NCBI GenBank assembly: GCA_050248375.1
Contig: JBFWSL010000012.1
Coordinates: 1-28,270 of the forward strand
Source: JAYZVT01 sp050248375
GTDB lineage: Bacteria > Pseudomonadota > Alphaproteobacteria > Rhizobiales > Methyloligellaceae
DNA: 28,270 nucleotides
Direction of reading: 5' to 3'
The number at the start of each line of letters is the position of its first letter. Within the stretch, counting starts at the first letter, position 1. A program made the translations under genes and the position numbers. Positions 25,919 to 28,270 of the stretch are shown piece after piece. The notes beneath the pieces were generated by a model. That model was not told where the DNA came from. It ran no database searches and worked only from the letters and a program-made list of their open reading frames with translations.

Positions 25919-26659
25919 TCAGGATGTTCCCGACACCAGGGTGAACCGGCCGGTTCCCTGGACCACGTCGGGAAGACATCCCTCCTCCCCCATGGAGCAG
26001 ACAATTATGGGGATATCGTTGTCCCGGGCAAGGGCGATCGCGGCACCGTCCATGACCCCGAGGTTTCGGGACAAAACCTCGCCATATGTCAGCCTGTCGT
26101 AACGCTTCGCCGCGGGCTCCGTCTTGGGATCCGCGGAATAGACGCCGTCAACCTGGGTCCATTTGATCAGGGCATCACAGCACATCTCCGAGGCGCGCAA
26201 GGCGGCGGCTGTGTCGGTGGTGAAGAACGGGTTGCCGGTGCCGGCCGCGAAAATGACGATCCGCTCCTTCTCGAGATGGCGGATGGCGCGCGGCCGGATG
26301 AAGGATTCGCACACTGTCGGCATGGGGATGGCGGACAGGACCCGGGCTGGCGCGCCGATGCGCGTGAGCGCGTTGTGGACGGCCAAGGCGTTCATCACCG
26401 TGGCGAGCATGCCCATGTAGTCGGCTGCGGCGCGGTCCATGCCCTGCGCTACGCCAGCCATGCCACGGAAGATGTTGCCGCCACCCACGACGAGGCAGAC
26501 CTGGACATCCTGGTCATGTACAGCCTTGAGGTCCCGGGAAATGCGGTCGGCCACGGCAACGTCGATTCCGTAGCCGGAGTCGCCCATCAACGCCTCACCG
26601 GAAATCTTGATGAGAACGCGTTTGCGGGCGGCAGATGCGTCGGAGCGCTTCCTTGCCAA
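25919..26659 (-). CDS. pyrH: Uridylate (UMP) kinase
   Basis: Phosphorylates UMP to UDP; the bacterial hexameric enzyme of the amino acid kinase family, usually activated by GTP and inhibited by UTP. The 246-residue protein has the N-terminal VLIKISGEALMG, the glycine-rich VVGGGNIFRG, GTGNPFFTTDTAAALRA and VDGVYSADPKTEP, all family hallmarks. The start is a TTG at 26659, seven bases after a clear GGAGG; there is no in-frame ATG before the conserved core. A strong GC-rich stem-loop ends four bases before this ribosome-binding site. The slow TTG start together with the structure may hold down its yield relative to tsf. Confidence 0.95.
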   Translation of the reverse strand: MARKRSDASAARKRVLIKISGEALMGDSGYGIDVAVADRISRDLKAVHDQDVQVCLVVGGGNIFRGMAGVAQGMDRAAADYMGMLATVMNALAVHNALTRIGAPARVLSAIPMPTVCESFIRPRAIRHLEKERIVIFAAGTGNPFFTTDTAAALRASEMCCDALIKWTQVDGVYSADPKTEPAAKRYDRLTYGEVLSRNLGVMDGAAIALARDNDIPIIVCSMGEEGCLPDVVQGTGRFTLVSGTS

Positions 26660-26675
26660 GGACCAACCTCCAAAG

Positions 26676-26709
26676 GCCCCTGCCCGCCAGCGGTGGCGGT
26701 ATCAGGGGC
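26676..26709 (-). other. GC-rich stem-loop between tsf and pyrH
   Basis: Outer arms GCCCCTG (26676-26682) and CAGGGGC (26703-26709) enclose inner arms CCGCCA (26684-26689) and TGGCGG (26694-26699) around a four-base loop. That makes 13 pairs with one small internal loop. In the mRNA it is followed by CTTT and then the pyrH GGAGG. It may attenuate or process the rpsB-tsf transcript; the short U run makes full termination unlikely. Confidence 0.55.
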
Positions 26710-26728
26710 GCCGCCGGACGCCGTGTTT

Positions 26729-27655
26729 CTACGCGCCTGACGTGGCGCGCACTTCCGCGGCGAAATCCTGCTCTTCCTTCTCGATGCCCTCGCCCAGGGC
26801 AAAGCGGACGAATCCCGTGATGCTGACCGGGCCGCCGATGTCCTTTTCCGCGGCCTTGACCGCCTTGGCGACGGTGTTGTCGGGATCGATGACGAAAGCC
26901 TGGTTGAGCAGCACGGATTCTTCGTAGAACTTGCGCACGCGGCCTTCCACCATCTTCTCGATGATGTTCTCGGGCTTGCCGGTCTCGCGGGCCTGTTCGG
27001 CGAAAATGGCCTTCTCGCGCTCCAGAGTGGCGGCGTCGACGTCCTCCGGCTTCACGGCGATCGGGCTGGTTGCCGCGATATGCATTGCCACCTGGCGGCC
27101 GAGCTCGGCGAGCTTGCCCTTGTCGCCGGACGATTCCATCGCCACGAGCACGCCGATCTTGCCGAGGTTCGGTGCAACCGAGCCGTGGACGTAGCTGGCC
27201 ACAACGCCATCCTTAACCCGCAAAGCGGCGGCGCGGCGCAGGGACATGTTCTCGCCGATGGTGGCGATCATCTCCTTGAGGTGCTCTTCCACCGTCTCGG
27301 ACTTGCCCTCGCGCCTGGTCGAGGCGAGTTTTTCCACGTCGCCGCCCGCCGCGTGAGCGAGATCCGCGATCTCCGCGACCATCTTCTGGAACTGCTCGTT
27401 CCGGGCAACGAAGTCGGTCTCGGAATTAACCTCGACGACCGTGCCCTTGCCGTCGGCCACGGCAACGCCGATCAGGCCTTCCGCGGCGACGCGGCCCGCC
27501 TTCTTGGCGGCTTTTGCGAGGCCCTTGGTGCGCAGCCAGTCGACAGCCGCCTCCATGTCGCCGTTGTTCTCGTTGAGGGCCGCCTTGCAGTCCATCATGC
27601 CTGCGCCGGTCTTGTCGCGCAGTTCCTTCACCATCTGAGCGGTAATGGTCGCCAT
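26729..27655 (-). CDS. tsf: Elongation factor Ts
   Basis: Nucleotide-exchange factor that regenerates EF-Tu-GTP. The 308-residue protein begins MATITAQMVKELRDKTGAGM, the UBA-like N-terminal domain. It has the EF-Tu-contacting motif TDFVARNEQF with T80-V83, the same numbering as in E. coli. The core carries two repeat subdomains and ends with FVRFALGEGIEKEEQDFAAEV. The ATG at 27655 follows GGGGAGAG. It is 35 bp after rpsB, the near-universal pairing. Confidence 0.98.
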   Translation of the reverse strand: MATITAQMVKELRDKTGAGMMDCKAALNENNGDMEAAVDWLRTKGLAKAAKKAGRVAAEGLIGVAVADGKGTVVEVNSETDFVARNEQFQKMVAEIADLAHAAGGDVEKLASTRREGKSETVEEHLKEMIATIGENMSLRRAAALRVKDGVVASYVHGSVAPNLGKIGVLVAMESSGDKGKLAELGRQVAMHIAATSPIAVKPEDVDAATLEREKAIFAEQARETGKPENIIEKMVEGRVRKFYEESVLLNQAFVIDPDNTVAKAVKAAEKDIGGPVSITGFVRFALGEGIEKEEQDFAAEVRATSGA

Positions 27656-27690
27656 GTCGTTCTCTCCCCTGTGGGGTTCCGGTTGCCGGA

Positions 27691-28270
27691 TCAGCCCTTG
27701 GCCAGCTTCCCGGCCTGCTTCACCCAGTCGTCCCGCTCGATACGGCCCTTGAGGTCGAGGGCGGTATCAACCTCCGCGACGTCGTCCTTGGTCATGGCCG
27801 CGATCTGGCTGTAGTGGAAAATGCCGAATTCGTTCAGCTTGCCTTCCAGCACCGGGCCGAGGCCGGAAATCTGCTTGAGGTCGTCGGCGTCGCCATCGGG
27901 CTTCTTCAGCTTCTTGAAACCTTCCGCGCCCTCATCGGCCGCCTTCTTCTCGTCGTTCTTGTCGGCCTTCTTGGCGGGCTTCTTTTCCGCCTTCTTCCCG
28001 GTGGCGCCATCGCCTTCCCCAGCTTCTTCGAGCGCGGATTCCTCCATCGGGTTTTCCGACGCGCCGACGTCCACGCCGACGCTGCCCTGGGCGCGCTCGA
28101 TGCCATCGACGGCGGCGCGGGCGACCAAGTCGCAATAGAGGGTAATGGCGCGGCCGGCATCGTCATTGCCCGGGATGGGCAGGTCGATGTGGTCCGGGTC
28201 GCAGTTGGTGTCCACGATGGCGATGACGGGGATGCCGAGCTTGCGGGCCTCGGCGATAGCGATCGACTCC
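27691..28270 (-). CDS. rpsB: 30S ribosomal protein S2 with C-terminal extension, 5' end missing
   Basis: Ribosomal protein of the small subunit. The window shows the last 192 residues; the start lies beyond base 28270. The visible part opens ESIAIAEARKLGIPVIAIVD, then TNCDPDHIDLPIPGNDDA, the conserved S2 C-terminal core. E. coli S2 ends soon after the equivalent point, but here about 125 further residues follow. First comes an acidic and then lysine/alanine-rich linker. It leads to a compact end domain of about 65 residues (27694-27888) with DDLKQISGLGPVLEGKLNEF and GRIERDDWVKQA. This resembles the helix-hairpin-helix-like tail that I recall on L21 and NuoE of other alphaproteobacteria. Its function is unknown. 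Confidence 0.96.
   Translation of the reverse strand, partial: ESIAIAEARKLGIPVIAIVDTNCDPDHIDLPIPGNDDAGRAITLYCDLVARAAVDGIERAQGSVGVDVGASENPMEESALEEAGEGDGATGKKAEKKPAKKADKNDEKKAADEGAEGFKKLKKPDGDADDLKQISGLGPVLEGKLNEFGIFHYSQIAAMTKDDVAEVDTALDLKGRIERDDWVKQAGKLAKG

Overview
This is a GC-rich, gene-dense stretch of core chromosome from an alphaproteobacterium. The gene order best fits a Rhodospirillales-like lineage, but that is recalled synteny rather than a database match. Supporting signs are LpxI instead of LpxH, a 236-residue LexA preceded by an alphaproteobacterial direct-repeat SOS box (GAAC-N7-GAAC), and a ribosomal protein S2 with a C-terminal domain of a type I know from other alphaproteobacterial proteins. 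I see no mobile element, CRISPR array, tRNA, rRNA or prophage, and no new multi-gene system. No gene-free gap exceeds 300 bp; the largest is 284 bp, between moeA and lexA.

Left part (1-9124): tpiA (minus, cut by the window edge) diverges from a plus-strand run: ppiD, trpE, a SixA-like histidine phosphatase, trpG, trpD, trpC, moaC, moeA. Spacing is tight, with 4-bp overlaps at trpC/moaC and moaC/moeA. The run therefore joins periplasmic folding, the first steps of tryptophan synthesis and molybdenum cofactor synthesis, probably from one promoter near 815-843. trpF, trpB and trpA are not in the window.

Middle (9125-15364): lexA lies behind its own SOS-controlled promoter and converges on comEC, their stop codons overlapping inside a perfect stem-loop. 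comEC diverges from gltX, which is followed by gltA on the plus strand.

Right part (15375-28270): a long minus-strand cluster read from right to left: rpsB (partial), tsf, pyrH, frr, uppS, cdsA, dxr, rseP, bamA, lpxD, fabZ, lpxA, lpxI. It links translation factors, UMP kinase, isoprenoid, undecaprenyl and phospholipid precursors, envelope-stress proteolysis, outer-membrane protein insertion and early lipid A synthesis. Two clear intercistronic stem-loops (tsf-pyrH and rseP-bamA) probably divide it into sub-transcripts. lpxB, which often follows lpxI, is absent here, as is skp between bamA and lpxD.

The points most worth a second look are the S2 C-terminal domain, the composite SOS operator, the intercistronic hairpins, the phosphatase inside the trp genes and the missing lpxB.
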